In this document: piece after piece, positions 33,030 to 41,646 of the stretch
Layout of the letters: every line of letters starts with the position of its first letter
How positions within the stretch are numbered: the stretch's first letter is position 1
Source: Dehalococcoidia bacterium
GTDB taxonomy: Bacteria; Chloroflexota; Dehalococcoidia; CAUJGQ01
Length of the DNA: 64,000 nt
Reading direction: 5' to 3'
Assembly (NCBI GenBank): GCA_035310145.1
Contig: DATGEL010000054.1
Span: 25,684-89,683, forward strand
The notes under the pieces: generated by a model
Told to the model about the DNA's origin: nothing
Databases searched by the model: none
Seen by the model: the letters and a program-made list of their open reading frames with translations, nothing else
Translations under genes and position numbers: made by a program

Positions 33030-33842
33030 TTGGAGAAGCGTTTGAGCGGGCGGCTGCGAGTTGGCTGGTTTTCGACGGGGCGTGGGGCGGGCTCGCGGGC
33101 GCTGTTTCGCGCCATCTGCGCGGCGATCGACAGCGGGCTGCCGGTAGAGCTGACGTACGTCTTCTGCAACCGCGAGCCGGGCGAGGACGAGCAGACGGAC
33201 CAGTTCTTCACGCTGGTGCGCGAGCGCGGCGTGCCGCTGCTGACGCTCTCCTCGGCCGCGTTTCGCAAGCAGGCAGGCGGCAAGATCGTGCGTAAGGGTG
33301 AGCTGTTGCCGCGGTGGCGTCTGGACTACGACGACGCGGTGCTGGAGCGGGTCGAGCCGTATTGCGCGACGCTCGGTGTGCTGGCGGGCTACATGCTGAT
33401 CTTTGGCGCCCGCGCCTGCGAGCGGCTGCCCCTGCTCAACCTGCACCCGGCGGCGCCCGGCGGCCCGATCGGCATCTGGCAGGACGTGATCTGGCAGCTC
33501 ATCGCCGCCCGTGCCGAGCACAGCGGCATCACGATCTTCCGCGCCATTCCCGAAGTCGACGCTGGCCCGCCGCTGGCCTACTGCACGTACCCGCTGCGCG
33601 GGCCGGAGATCGACCCGCTCTGGGCCGGCACGGCGGGCCAGCCGCTGGAACGGCTCAAAGTCGAGACCGGCGAGGAACTGCCGCTCTTCGCCGAGATCCG
33701 CCGCCGCGGGGCCCTGCGCGAGCCGATCTTGATCGTGGAGACACTCCGCGCCGCGGCCGAGCGTGGTCTGCCGCAGGCGGGCGAGGCGCTGGATCTCACC
33801 ACGCTGGTGGAGATGCGGCTGGCCGAGGGACGGCGCTCATAA
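33030..33842 (+). CDS. Formyltransferase-family protein (PurN-like)
   Basis: A 270-residue protein of the formyl_trans_N fold. It starts LRVGWFSTGRGAGSRALFRA, similar to the PurN phosphate loop, and has MLIFGARACERLPLLNLHPA, where the His of LHPA corresponds to the catalytic His, then GGPIGIWQDVIWQLI and SGITIFRAIPEVDAGPPLAY, in the place of the HxV.VD.G motif of PurN. Because the Asn and Asp context differs from true PurN and the length is greater, the substrate may not be glycinamide ribotide. The start is either TTG 33030 or TTG 33042, the second having GGAG five bases upstream. The radical SAM gene follows 69 bases later. Confidence 0.75.
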   Translation: MEKRLSGRLRVGWFSTGRGAGSRALFRAICAAIDSGLPVELTYVFCNREPGEDEQTDQFFTLVRERGVPLLTLSSAAFRKQAGGKIVRKGELLPRWRLDYDDAVLERVEPYCATLGVLAGYMLIFGARACERLPLLNLHPAAPGGPIGIWQDVIWQLIAARAEHSGITIFRAIPEVDAGPPLAYCTYPLRGPEIDPLWAGTAGQPLERLKVETGEELPLFAEIRRRGALREPILIVETLRAAAERGLPQAGEALDLTTLVEMRLAEGRRS

Positions 33843-33911
33843 TGGTGAAGGGAAGCGCTGCCGGGTTTCGGCCGCTCGCGCGCCGCCCGGCGGCGGGAAA
33901 CGAACGAGTCC

Positions 33912-35312
33912 GTGCGCGTTCTGCTCCTCTCGACCTATGAGCTCGGACGACAGCCCTTCGGGTTGGCGTCCCCCGCGGCGCGCCTGACTCAGGCCGGCGC
34001 AACCGTTCGCTGTCTCGACCTGGCGGTGCAGGCGCTGGATGCGCAGGCGATCGCCGCTGCCGACCTGATCGCCTTCTATGTGCCGATGCACACGGCCACG
34101 CGGTTGGCGGCGCGGGCGCTGACATCGGTCAAGCAGCTCAATCCCACGGCGCATCTCTGCTTCTACGGCCTCTATGCGCCGGTCAACGAAGCGTTCTTGC
34201 GATCGCTGGGCGCCGGCACGATCCTGGGCGGCGAGTTCGAGGATGGACTCGTCGCCCTCGTCAAGCGGCTGGCGACCGCGGGCGCGGCCAGCGCCCAAGA
34301 GGAACCGGTGATCTCCCTCGCTCGCCAGCCGTTTCTGGCGCCAGACCGCCGTGGCCTGCCCGGGCTGGAGCGCTACGCAAAGCTGATCATGGGGCCGGAC
34401 GATCACCGGCTCGTCGGCTACACCGAGGCCACGCGCGGTTGTAAGCATCTGTGCCGACACTGCCCGATCGTGCCCGTCTACAATGGGCGCTTCCGCGTGG
34501 TGCCGCGCGAGGTCGTGCTGGAGGATATCGCCCGCCAGGTGGCGGCAGGGGCGCAGCACATCACCTTCGGCGATCCGGATTTCCTTAACGGGCCGCGGCA
34601 GGCGCTTCCCCTGGTGGATGCCCTGCACGCGCGCTTCCCAGCGCTGACCTACGACGTCACCGTGAAGATCGAGCACCTGGTCAGGCACGCCGAGCTGCTG
34701 CCGGCGCTGCGGGATACCGGCTGCGTGTTCGTGACCAGCGCGGTCGAAGCCGTCGATGACCTGATCCTGGAAAAGTTCGATAAGCGCCATACGCGGGCCG
34801 AATTCGAAGCCGTGGTGCGACGCTTTCGGACGCTGGGGCTGACGCTCAATCCCACCTTCGTCACGTTTACGCCCTGGACCACGCTCGATGGATACCTCGA
34901 TCTTCTGCGCACGCTCGTCGAGCTGGATCTGGTGGCCAACGTCGCGCCGGTTCAGTACGCCATTCGCCTGCTGATTCCCGCAGGCTCGCGCCTGCTGGAA
35001 CTGCCCGACGTGCAGGCGCTGGTTGGCCCCTTTGACGAGCAGGCGCTTTCCTATACGTGGGTGCACCCGGACTCACGGGTAGACAAGCTGTACGCGGTCG
35101 TTCGCAGGATCGCCACGGCTGCCGGCGCCCACGCCGACCGCCGTACGGTGTTCGCCCAGGTCTGGGAGGCGGCCCACGCCGCGGCGGGCCTCGCGGCGCC
35201 CGCGCCGGCCTGGCAACCGCACGACGGCGCGCAAACGCCGGTCCCCTTCTTGAGCGAAGCGTGGTTCTGTTGAGCAGAGCCGGCTGAGGAGCAGGTTGCT
35301 CCCATCTACTGA
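33912..35312 (+). CDS. B12-binding/radical SAM selenoprotein with a CUAEP tail
   Basis: A radical SAM enzyme with an N-terminal cobalamin-binding-like domain (RVLLLSTYELGRQPFGLAS; FYVPMHTATR) and a core with the cluster motif CKHLCRHC (CxxxCxxC), ITFGDPDFLN and TFVTFTPWTT. A plain reading stops at TGA 35271-35273 after SEAWFC. Reading that UGA as selenocysteine (residue 454) extends the protein 12 more residues, AEPAEEQVAPIY, to a TGA at 35310, giving 466 residues ending Cys-Sec-Ala-Glu-Pro. This matches the known CUAEP/CCAEP-tail radical SAM (seleno)protein family, in which the second residue is Sec or Cys. A hairpin with a GGU loop follows the UGA at the right distance. The reaction is unknown to me. 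Confidence 0.85.
35271..35302 (+). promoter_or_regulatory. Selenocysteine UGA codon with bacterial SECIS hairpin
   Basis: UGA at 35271-35273 is followed after 14 bases by GGAGCA (35288-35293), a GGU loop (35294-35296) and TGCTCC (35297-35302): a perfect six-pair stem with a three-base loop. The loop G lies 20 bases beyond the UGA. Bacterial SECIS elements recognised by SelB have a small apical loop with GGU-type sequence at about this distance, as in E. coli fdhF. The hairpin is inside the reading frame of the extended tail. Confidence 0.8.
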
Positions 35313-35424
35313 GGCCCGCTCGATTCCTCCATACCGATCCAAACCAACACAAGGATCGTCGCGGAGGAACCCCTGAACGCTGCGGTGGCCAGCTGGCCCG
35401 CCTTTGAGCGACCCGGCGGGTGAA

Positions 35425-35454
35425 TTGTTGCCGGCCACGGGCGCTGGCTATAAT
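35425..35454 (+). promoter_or_regulatory. Sigma-A promoter for the zinc-ribbon gene
   Basis: TTGTTG (35425-35430), an 18-base spacer and a perfect TATAAT (35449-35454), 73 bases before the ATG at 35528. It may also serve the pseudouridine synthase gene downstream. Confidence 0.65.
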
Positions 35455-35527
35455 CGCTGCACACTTGCTGTGCCGCAGCGCCGAATCTGTCGGGCGCCGG
35501 CCGCTGGCCCCGCGCGTGAGGTCGCCG

Positions 35528-35857
35528 ATGCACTGCCGCTCATGCCGCGCACGGCTGAACGAGGCCGACAACTACTGCCGCAAGTGCGGCGCCGCGGTCG
35601 AGATTCTCGACGTCGAAGTCGTGCGCCGCGGCCCGGCGGCGCCGGCGCCGACCCTGCGGGAGGCGGCGCTGCCCATGCTGACGCAGGGCGCTGCGATGAT
35701 CGTCGCGGGCGCGCTGCTGCGCTTCGCGGTCAAGCACGTGCTGGCGCGGCAGCTTTCGAATCGAGGTCTGCCTGGCCTGCAGCGCCAGCGCGGCGCGTCG
35801 GGTGGCATGGTGGTCGAGGAGTTGCTCTATTACCGGCGCGTCCGGCGCGGCACGTGA
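35528..35857 (+). CDS. Zinc-ribbon protein with one membrane segment
   Basis: A 109-residue protein. It begins MHCRSCRARLNEADNYCRKCG, a zinc ribbon with two CxxC pairs, then has a Pro-rich linker and a hydrophobic stretch at about 52-70 (GAAMIVAGALLRFAVKHVLA), and ends in a basic Tyr-containing tail (LLYYRRVRRGT). Such small zinc-ribbon membrane proteins are common and of unknown role. It has its own TATAAT promoter and precedes the rluB gene. Confidence 0.65.
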   Translation: MHCRSCRARLNEADNYCRKCGAAVEILDVEVVRRGPAAPAPTLREAALPMLTQGAAMIVAGALLRFAVKHVLARQLSNRGLPGLQRQRGASGGMVVEELLYYRRVRRGT

Positions 35858-35899
35858 GCCGGCAGGGGGTTCCAGGCCATCGCGCCGCCGCAACGCCTT

Positions 35900-35945
35900 C
35901 ATCGAACCCGGCGACCCCGGCGAACCCGGCGAACCCGGCGAACTC
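35900..35945 (+). repeat. Nine-base tandem repeat (GAACCCGGC)
   Basis: About five tandem copies of GAACCCGGC with small changes, upstream of the rluB start. In the rluB frame it would encode repeated Asn-Pro-Ala, but the gene most likely begins after it. Confidence 0.6.
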
Positions 35946-36048
35946 GACTGCGCCCCGAGCGGCGCCTGGGCACGCGCCGCGCCGCCGCGAGCGCGGAACA
36001 AGCGGCACGCACGCGGCCGGACCCCGGCGCGCCGTCGCCGGGGAAGGC

Positions 36049-36771
36049 GTGCGCCTGCAGAAACTGATTGCCGATGCGGGTCTGGCCTCGCGCCGCGCGG
36101 CCGAGCGGCTGATGCTCGACGGCGCCGTGACGGTCAATGGCCGCATCGTCACCGAGTTGGGGGCGAAGGCGGTTCCCGGCGTCGACGACGTGCGCGTGTC
36201 CGGCCAGCGCGTCGCGCCTGCGGCGCCGCACGTCTACTACCTGCTGAACAAGCCGCCCGGCTACGTGACCACCCTCAGCGACGAGCACGGCCGCGCTACG
36301 GCGCGCGACCTGCTCGGCGACGTGAAAGCGCGCGTCTTCCCGGTGGGGCGGCTCGATCGGGACAGCGAGGGGTTGTTGCTCTTCACCAACGACGGTGAGT
36401 TGACGGCGCGGCTCACACACCCGCGCTTCGCCGTCGAAAAAGAGTACCTGGCGCTCGTCGATCGCGAGCCGGCGCCGGCAGAGCTCGACGCACTCCGCCG
36501 GGGCGTGTCGGTAGAGGGCCGGCGCACGGCGCCCGCCCGTGTCGAGCGGCTGCAGCCGGAAGACGGCGGCGTCTGGCTCGGGCTGACGATCCACGAAGGC
36601 CGCAAGCGCCAGGTGCGCCTGATGTGCGAGGCGGTCGGCCTCACGGTGCGGCGGCTGGTGCGCACCCGCTTCGGTTCGCTCACCCTCGAAGGGCTGCCGG
36701 CCGGCGCCCATCGCCGGCTCGCGCCGCGCGAAGTGACGAGACTGCGCCGCGACGCCGATCTGCCTCAGTGA
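36049..36771 (+). CDS. rluB: RluB/RsuA-family pseudouridine synthase
   Basis: A 240-residue enzyme that isomerises uridine in 23S or 16S rRNA. The S4 RNA-binding domain is RLQKLIADAGLASRRAAERL with DGAVTVNGRIVTELG; the catalytic domain has YYLLNKPPGYVTTLSDEHGR, FPVGRLDRDSEGLLLFTNDG with the catalytic Asp, and LTIHEGRKRQVRLMCEAVG. The GTG at 36049 starts right at the S4 domain; an in-frame upstream extension exists but is low-complexity and repeat-encoded. The closest group is RluB (23S U2605), but RsuA-like specificity cannot be excluded. It converges on a kinase gene six bases away. Confidence 0.88.
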   Translation: MRLQKLIADAGLASRRAAERLMLDGAVTVNGRIVTELGAKAVPGVDDVRVSGQRVAPAAPHVYYLLNKPPGYVTTLSDEHGRATARDLLGDVKARVFPVGRLDRDSEGLLLFTNDGELTARLTHPRFAVEKEYLALVDREPAPAELDALRRGVSVEGRRTAPARVERLQPEDGGVWLGLTIHEGRKRQVRLMCEAVGLTVRRLVRTRFGSLTLEGLPAGAHRRLAPREVTRLRRDADLPQ

Positions 36772-36777
36772 GAGGCG

Positions 36778-38826
36778 CTACTCCCCCGCGCCGTCCTCCT
36801 GCAGTACCGGCAGGGTGAAGCGAAACGCCGTGCCGCCGCCGGGGCGCGCCTGCGCCCAGATGCGGCCGCCCATCACCTCAATCAGCCGGCGGCAGACGGC
36901 GAGCCCCAGGCCGGCGCCCTGCGAGCCGGTGCGCACGGCGTCCGCCGTCTTGTAGAACGGTTCGAAGACGCGGTCCATGTCTTCTTTGGGAATGCCGCTG
37001 CCGCGGTCGAGTACGCTGAACTCCACGTTCTTGCCGTCGAGCGCGGCGGTGATCTCGATACGCCGGCCCCTGGGCGAGAACTTGACGGCGTTCTCCAGCA
37101 GGTTGCGAAACACCTGCTCCAGATAGGTTGGATCGGCATCGACCAGCGGCAGATCGGATGGCACGTCGACGGTGAGCGCGTGGTTGCCGACCCTCCCGCC
37201 CAGGGAGATGATCACGTCGTTGACGAAGCGATAGGGAATGGTCGGTTCCAACTGCAGTTGCATGCCTGCCTGCACGCGCTGCATGCCCAGCAGGTCCTCC
37301 ACCAGGTGATAGAGCCGCTCGGCCTCCTCGGCCATGTCGTGCAGGAGTTGCTCTCGCACCGACGCATCGAGCTGGTGGCCGCGCTTCAGCAGGGTCAGGG
37401 CGCCGCCGCGCACGGTCGTGGTCGGCGTACGCAGCTCATGCGAGACGGTATTGATAAAGTCGTCCTTCAGCCGGTCGACTTCGCGCAGCCGGCTAATGTC
37501 CTGGTAGACGGTGACCACGCCGGTGAGCCGGCCGCTGCCGTCGCGGAAGGGCGCCGCGTTCACCAGCACCGGCACGTCCTCGCCGGTGTCGGCGCGGCGC
37601 ACCACCAGCTCGCGGCCAAGCTGCGCCGTGCCGTCGTTCAGCACGCGGCAAAGCGGCGACTCCTCCGGCGGCAGCGGCCGGCCGTCGGCGGTGAGCAACG
37701 CATGCCCGCTGCCGCGGCGACGCCCATTGCCCGAGGGAGCAACGCCGAGCAGATCGGCGATCGCCTGGTTGGACAGCGTGGCGTTGCCCTGGGCGTCGAA
37801 CATGGCGATGCCGACCGGCAATGCCTCGATCAGCGCCTGCAGGCGTTCACTCTCGGCCTCGGCGCGTTCGAGCTGGCGCAGCGCGTCGAGCTGGCTGCCG
37901 AGTTGCGCTCCGACCGTTTCCAGGAAGGTGCGTTCGTCTTCGGGCAGGGGCCGCGCCGTGCGCGCGGCGAGGGTCAGCAGGCCCGCCACGGCGCTGCGGC
38001 TCTTCAACGGCACGTGCGCGATGCTGACGATGCCCATCCGTTTCGCCAGCTTCTCGTCGGGCGTGCGCGCCGCGCCCTTGCCGTAGCTCTGCACGACGAG
38101 CTGCCCGGAGTGGATGGCGCTGTCGAAGGAGTAGCCGGTGTCCAGCGGCAGCTCGTGCACCGGCGTGCGCAGACGCGACTCGCCGCGGCTGGCGACCATG
38201 CGTAGGCGGCTGTCGTCGGCCTCCAGCAGCCACACGGCCCACATGTCGATGCCGGGGAACTGCGGCGCCAGGTCGTCCAGCAGCTTGACGCAGGCGAGCT
38301 GCGCGTCGTCGGTGTCGGCCAGCGCCTGCAGCGCATGGTTGAGCGCCAGCAGCCGCTCGGCGCGGCGGCGTTCGGTCGCGGCCTGCGCCGCGACGGCGCG
38401 CGTGCGCTCGCCGGCCTCCAGCGCGGGCGCCAGCACGGCGCTCACCCGGCGCAGCGCGGCGATGCGCGCCGGATCGCGGCTGGCGCCGGCCGGCAGCGCG
38501 ACGACGAGCGCCGCGCTCAACGGCGCGGACGCCGCGGACGAGGGCAGCGGCTGCGCCAGCAGCGTGCCGCCGCCGAGCGTACTGGCCAGCGGCGCCGTGG
38601 CGACGGTCTGTTGCCAGAGGCGCCGCGCCAGGCTGGTGCAGGCGGCCTCCTCTTCCGGCGAGAGGCCGGAGCCTTGCAGCTCAATGCGGCCGTCGTCGGC
38701 GCGGCGCACGATCGCGCCGCGATCGCTGCCGGCGAGCTGCAGGGCGGCGTCGAGCAGATTGGGCGGCGCATCGGCCGCGGGTTGGGGCGCGTTGACGAGG
38801 CGTAACCGGGAACGGTCGGCTGTCAC
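36778..38826 (-). CDS. Cytoplasmic PAS/GAF histidine kinase
   Basis: A 682-residue kinase without clear membrane helices. Domains in order: a divergent GAF-like N terminus (1-150), a coiled linker (ATERRRAERLLALNHALQAL), a GAF domain (about 165-320, with AQFPGIDMWAVWLLEADDSR and AHVPLKSRSAVAGLLTLA), a PAS domain (about 335-450, ALIEALPVGIAMFDAQGNA), then HisKA with NTVSHELRTPTTTVRGG, and a HATPase with FRNLLENAVKFSPRG, DRGSGIPKEDMDRVFEPFYK and GAGLGLAVC. It should be active. No response regulator is adjacent, so it is an orphan; the signal is unknown. Confidence 0.9.
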   Translation of the reverse strand: MTADRSRLRLVNAPQPAADAPPNLLDAALQLAGSDRGAIVRRADDGRIELQGSGLSPEEEAACTSLARRLWQQTVATAPLASTLGGGTLLAQPLPSSAASAPLSAALVVALPAGASRDPARIAALRRVSAVLAPALEAGERTRAVAAQAATERRRAERLLALNHALQALADTDDAQLACVKLLDDLAPQFPGIDMWAVWLLEADDSRLRMVASRGESRLRTPVHELPLDTGYSFDSAIHSGQLVVQSYGKGAARTPDEKLAKRMGIVSIAHVPLKSRSAVAGLLTLAARTARPLPEDERTFLETVGAQLGSQLDALRQLERAEAESERLQALIEALPVGIAMFDAQGNATLSNQAIADLLGVAPSGNGRRRGSGHALLTADGRPLPPEESPLCRVLNDGTAQLGRELVVRRADTGEDVPVLVNAAPFRDGSGRLTGVVTVYQDISRLREVDRLKDDFINTVSHELRTPTTTVRGGALTLLKRGHQLDASVREQLLHDMAEEAERLYHLVEDLLGMQRVQAGMQLQLEPTIPYRFVNDVIISLGGRVGNHALTVDVPSDLPLVDADPTYLEQVFRNLLENAVKFSPRGRRIEITAALDGKNVEFSVLDRGSGIPKEDMDRVFEPFYKTADAVRTGSQGAGLGLAVCRRLIEVMGGRIWAQARPGGGTAFRFTLPVLQEDGAGE

Positions 38827-39000
38827 GCTGCGACCCCCTCGTACGCCGAGGCACGGAGCCCAGCCGGCGAGCGCTGCGGCGAATCAGGTAGGATGTACAT
38901 AGCATCGGGGTTGTGCCCCGTCAACGGCGTTCGCGGCGGTTGGCGCGAGCGCGGCCCACGGGGAGCGTCCGTCTCAGGCGAATTGCTGGCAGGAACGAGC

Positions 39001-40353
39001 ATGTTCGAATCACTCACGGAAAAGCTGGGCGGAATCTTCGGCCGGCTCAACAGCCACGGCACCGTCACCGAGAAGGATCTCGACGACGCGATGCGCGAGG
39101 TGCGGCTGGCGCTGCTTGAGGCCGATGTCAACTACAAGGTCGTGCGCGAGTTCATCGCCAAAGTGCGCGAGAAGGCGCTGGGCGCCGAGATTCTCAAGAG
39201 CCTGACCCCTACACAGCAGATTGTCGGCATCGTCAACGAAGAGTTGATCGAGCTGCTGGGCAACGAGCCGGGGCACATCAACCGCGCCGCGCAGCCGCCC
39301 ACGATCATTATGCTCGTCGGCCTGCAGGGTTCGGGCAAGACGACACACTGCGCCAAGCTGGCGCTGCACCTGCGCCAGCGCGGCGACAAGCCGCTGCTGG
39401 TGGCCGCCGACGTGTACCGCCCGGCCGCCATCGACCAGATCCAGTCGCTCGCCCGCCAGCTCGACATCCCGGTCTATGCCGAGGGCACGAACGTGAAGCC
39501 GGCGCAGATCTGCCGGCACGCACTCGACGAAGCCAGGCGCATCGGCGCCACCGTGATCATCATCGACACCGCCGGCCGCCTGCACGTGGACGAGGCGATG
39601 ATGGGCGAGGTCGCCGAGCTGCGCGAGCTGCTCAAGCCGCAGGAAGTGCTGTTCGTGGCCGACGCGATGGCCGGGCAGGACGCCGTGCGCGCCGCGGAGG
39701 AGTTCCACAAGGCCGTCGGCACCACCGGCCTGATCCTCTCCAAGATGGATGGCGACGCCCGCGGCGGCGCCGTGCTCTCGATCCGCGCCGTCACCGGCGT
39801 GGGCGTCAAGTTCGTGGGCGTGGGCGAGAAGGCGGACGCGCTGGAGACCTTTTACCCGGACCGCATGGCGCAGCGCATCCTCGGCATGGGCGACATCCAG
39901 ACGCTGATGGAGCGTGCCCAGGAAGCGATGGGCGAGCAGGACGTCAAGGACCTCGAACGGCGGATGAAGACCGCGCAGTTCGATCTGCAGGACTTTCTCA
40001 CGCAGATGGGCAAGGTCAAGAAGATGGGCCGCCTCGCCGACCTGGTGAAGATGATCCCCGGCGTCAGCCGCATCAGCAACCAGCTTGGCGTCGATCAGAT
40101 GGACGATGACTTTTTCAAGCGCACGGAAGCCATTATCCTTTCGATGACGCTGTTCGAGCGGCGTCACCCGGAGACGTTGCTCAAGAGCAAGGGCAGCGAG
40201 AAGGGCAGCCGCAAGAAACGGATCGCGGCCGGCTCCGGCACGTCGGTCGCGGAAGTCAACCAGTTGCTCAAGCAGTTCGAGGACGCGCGGCAGATGATGA
40301 AGACGCTCGCCAACAGCAAGGGCCGCGGCTTGCTGCCGGGCATGTTCCGCTAG
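39001..40353 (+). CDS. ffh: Signal recognition particle protein Ffh
   Basis: A 450-residue SRP54 homologue that binds signal peptides and 4.5S RNA and targets ribosomes to the membrane. The N domain is FESLTEKLGGIFGRLNSHGT; the G domain has MLVGLQGSGKTTHCAKLA (G1), DVYRPAAIDQ, IIDTAGRLHVDEAMM (G3) and ILSKMDGDARGGAVLS (G4); the Met-rich M domain ends with MKTLANSKGRGLLPGMF. Start ATG 39001. It begins a ribosome-related run: ffh, rpsP, khpA, rimM. Confidence 0.96.
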   Translation: MFESLTEKLGGIFGRLNSHGTVTEKDLDDAMREVRLALLEADVNYKVVREFIAKVREKALGAEILKSLTPTQQIVGIVNEELIELLGNEPGHINRAAQPPTIIMLVGLQGSGKTTHCAKLALHLRQRGDKPLLVAADVYRPAAIDQIQSLARQLDIPVYAEGTNVKPAQICRHALDEARRIGATVIIIDTAGRLHVDEAMMGEVAELRELLKPQEVLFVADAMAGQDAVRAAEEFHKAVGTTGLILSKMDGDARGGAVLSIRAVTGVGVKFVGVGEKADALETFYPDRMAQRILGMGDIQTLMERAQEAMGEQDVKDLERRMKTAQFDLQDFLTQMGKVKKMGRLADLVKMIPGVSRISNQLGVDQMDDDFFKRTEAIILSMTLFERRHPETLLKSKGSEKGSRKKRIAAGSGTSVAEVNQLLKQFEDARQMMKTLANSKGRGLLPGMFR

Positions 40354-40409
40354 CGTCCCGTTGACGACAGAGAAGGCAGCGCGGTTCAGTTCCGCGCCGG
40401 AGGTGTGCA

Positions 40410-40694
40410 TTGCTCAGAATCAGGCTGCGCCGCGTGGGCAAAAAGAAGGCGCCGTCGTACCGCATTGTCGTGGCCGACAGTCGCGCCCCGCGCGACGGCG
40501 CCTTCGTCGAGGTGATCGGCTTCTACGATCCGCTCACCGACCCTTCAACCGTGCGTGTGGACGCGGAGAAGGCAAAGGACTGGATGCGGAAGGGCGCCCA
40601 GCCCAGCGATACCGTCGTGCGGCTGTTGCAGAGCCAGGGCGTGATTGAGAAGCCCGCCAGGTCCGAGCAGCCGGCGGCCGCGGCCGAGTCCTGA
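40410..40694 (+). CDS. rpsP: 30S ribosomal protein S16
   Basis: A 94-residue S16: LRIRLRRVGKKKAPSYRIVV, ADSRAPRDGAFVEVIGFYDP and AKDWMRKGAQPSDTVVRLL are the conserved segments. It starts with TTG at 40410, five bases after a strong GGAGGTG. Its Ala/Glu-rich tail is longer than in E. coli. It is followed by khpA and rimM on the same strand, as in many bacteria. Confidence 0.96.
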   Translation: MLRIRLRRVGKKKAPSYRIVVADSRAPRDGAFVEVIGFYDPLTDPSTVRVDAEKAKDWMRKGAQPSDTVVRLLQSQGVIEKPARSEQPAAAAES

Positions 40695-40710
40695 CGCGGG
40701 TGGGGGCACG

Positions 40711-40938
40711 ATGAAAGAACTGGTCGAATACATCGCCCGCCAGCTCGTGGATGATCCGGCGGCCGTCTCCGTGGACGAGTGGCGCCAGGGCGACCGCGTG
40801 GTGTTGCGCCTGCACGTGGCCGAGGGCGACATGGGCCGCGTGATCGGCAAGCAGGGCCGCATCGCCCAGGCGATGCGCACGCTGCTGCGCGTGCCTGCCG
40901 CCCATGAACATGTCTATGCCGTGCTTGAAATCGGCTGA
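40711..40938 (+). CDS. khpA: KH-domain RNA-binding protein KhpA
   Basis: A 75-residue single KH-domain protein: KELVEYIARQLVDDP, VVLRLHVAEGDMGRVIGKQG with the GxxG loop (GKQG), and RIAQAMRTLLRV. KhpA pairs with KhpB/Jag as an RNA chaperone. Its position between rpsP and rimM is the usual one, and its stop overlaps the rimM ATG by one base (TGATG). Confidence 0.93.
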   Translation: MKELVEYIARQLVDDPAAVSVDEWRQGDRVVLRLHVAEGDMGRVIGKQGRIAQAMRTLLRVPAAHEHVYAVLEIG

Positions 40939-41564
40939 TGAAAGCGGCTAAGCCGGACAATGTGGCGCCGCGCTCGCCCGACGTGCGCGAGGGTTTCGTC
41001 GGTGTCGGCGTGGTCCTCACCTCGTTCGGCCTCAAAGGCGATCTCAAAGTCGAGCCGCTCACCGACTTCCCCGAGCGCTTCGCGCCGGGCGCGCACCTCT
41101 GGCTCGCCGGCCACGAGCGCACCGTCGAGCGCAGCCGCTGGCAACGTGGGATCGTCTTCGTCAAGCTGACGGGCATCGACAGGCCGGAGGCCGTGGCCCA
41201 GGTGCGCGGCTACCCGCTGGAGCTGCCGGAGGCCGAGCGGGCCGAGCTGGGCGCGAACGAGTTTTATCAGTCCGACATTCTCGGTCTGCGCGTTCTCACC
41301 AGCGGCGGCGAAGAGCTGGGCCGTGTGCGCGAATTTCTGCCCACCGGCGCCAACGACGTGCTGCTGGTGGAAGGCCCGCGCGGTGAAGTGCTGGTGCCGA
41401 TGATCGACGACATCGTGCGCGCGATCGACCTGGCCGCCGGCACGATCACGATCGAGCCGCTGGAAGGGCTGTTGCCCGAGCCGCGCGTGCCGAGGCCGCC
41501 GCGGCTGCCCTCCTGGCGCTACAAGCAGTTGCGCCGCCAGGGTTCCGCGCCCCCGCCACGGTAG
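40938..41564 (+). CDS. rimM: Ribosome maturation factor RimM
   Basis: A 208-residue 16S rRNA-processing factor that acts on the 30S head with S19. The N-terminal barrel has VGVGVVLTSFGLKGDLKVEP and LTDFPERF; the PRC-barrel C-terminal domain has EFYQSDILGLRVLTSGGEEL and DVLLVEGPRGEVLVPMIDDI with GTITIEPLEGLL. A basic Pro-rich tail is added. Normally trmD follows rimM; here there is a promoter and an unrelated gene instead. Confidence 0.94.
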   Translation: MKAAKPDNVAPRSPDVREGFVGVGVVLTSFGLKGDLKVEPLTDFPERFAPGAHLWLAGHERTVERSRWQRGIVFVKLTGIDRPEAVAQVRGYPLELPEAERAELGANEFYQSDILGLRVLTSGGEELGRVREFLPTGANDVLLVEGPRGEVLVPMIDDIVRAIDLAAGTITIEPLEGLLPEPRVPRPPRLPSWRYKQLRRQGSAPPPR

Positions 41565-41585
41565 CCGCACGAAAGTGCAGCGACC

Positions 41586-41613
41586 TTGACAGCGTTTCCC
41601 CGGCGGCTAGACT
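41586..41613 (+). promoter_or_regulatory. Sigma-A promoter for the cNMP-binding gene
   Basis: A perfect TTGACA (41586-41591), 16-base spacer and TAGACT (41608-41613), 33 bases before the ATG at 41647. Confidence 0.75.
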
Positions 41614-41646
41614 AAGCCCACGCCCGGCGCTACGCAGGAGGACGCG

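Noticed and set aside
35271..35273. TGA as the simple end of the radical SAM gene
   Set aside because: The in-frame AEP codons after it and the hairpin with a GGU loop fit the known CUAEP tail much better than chance.
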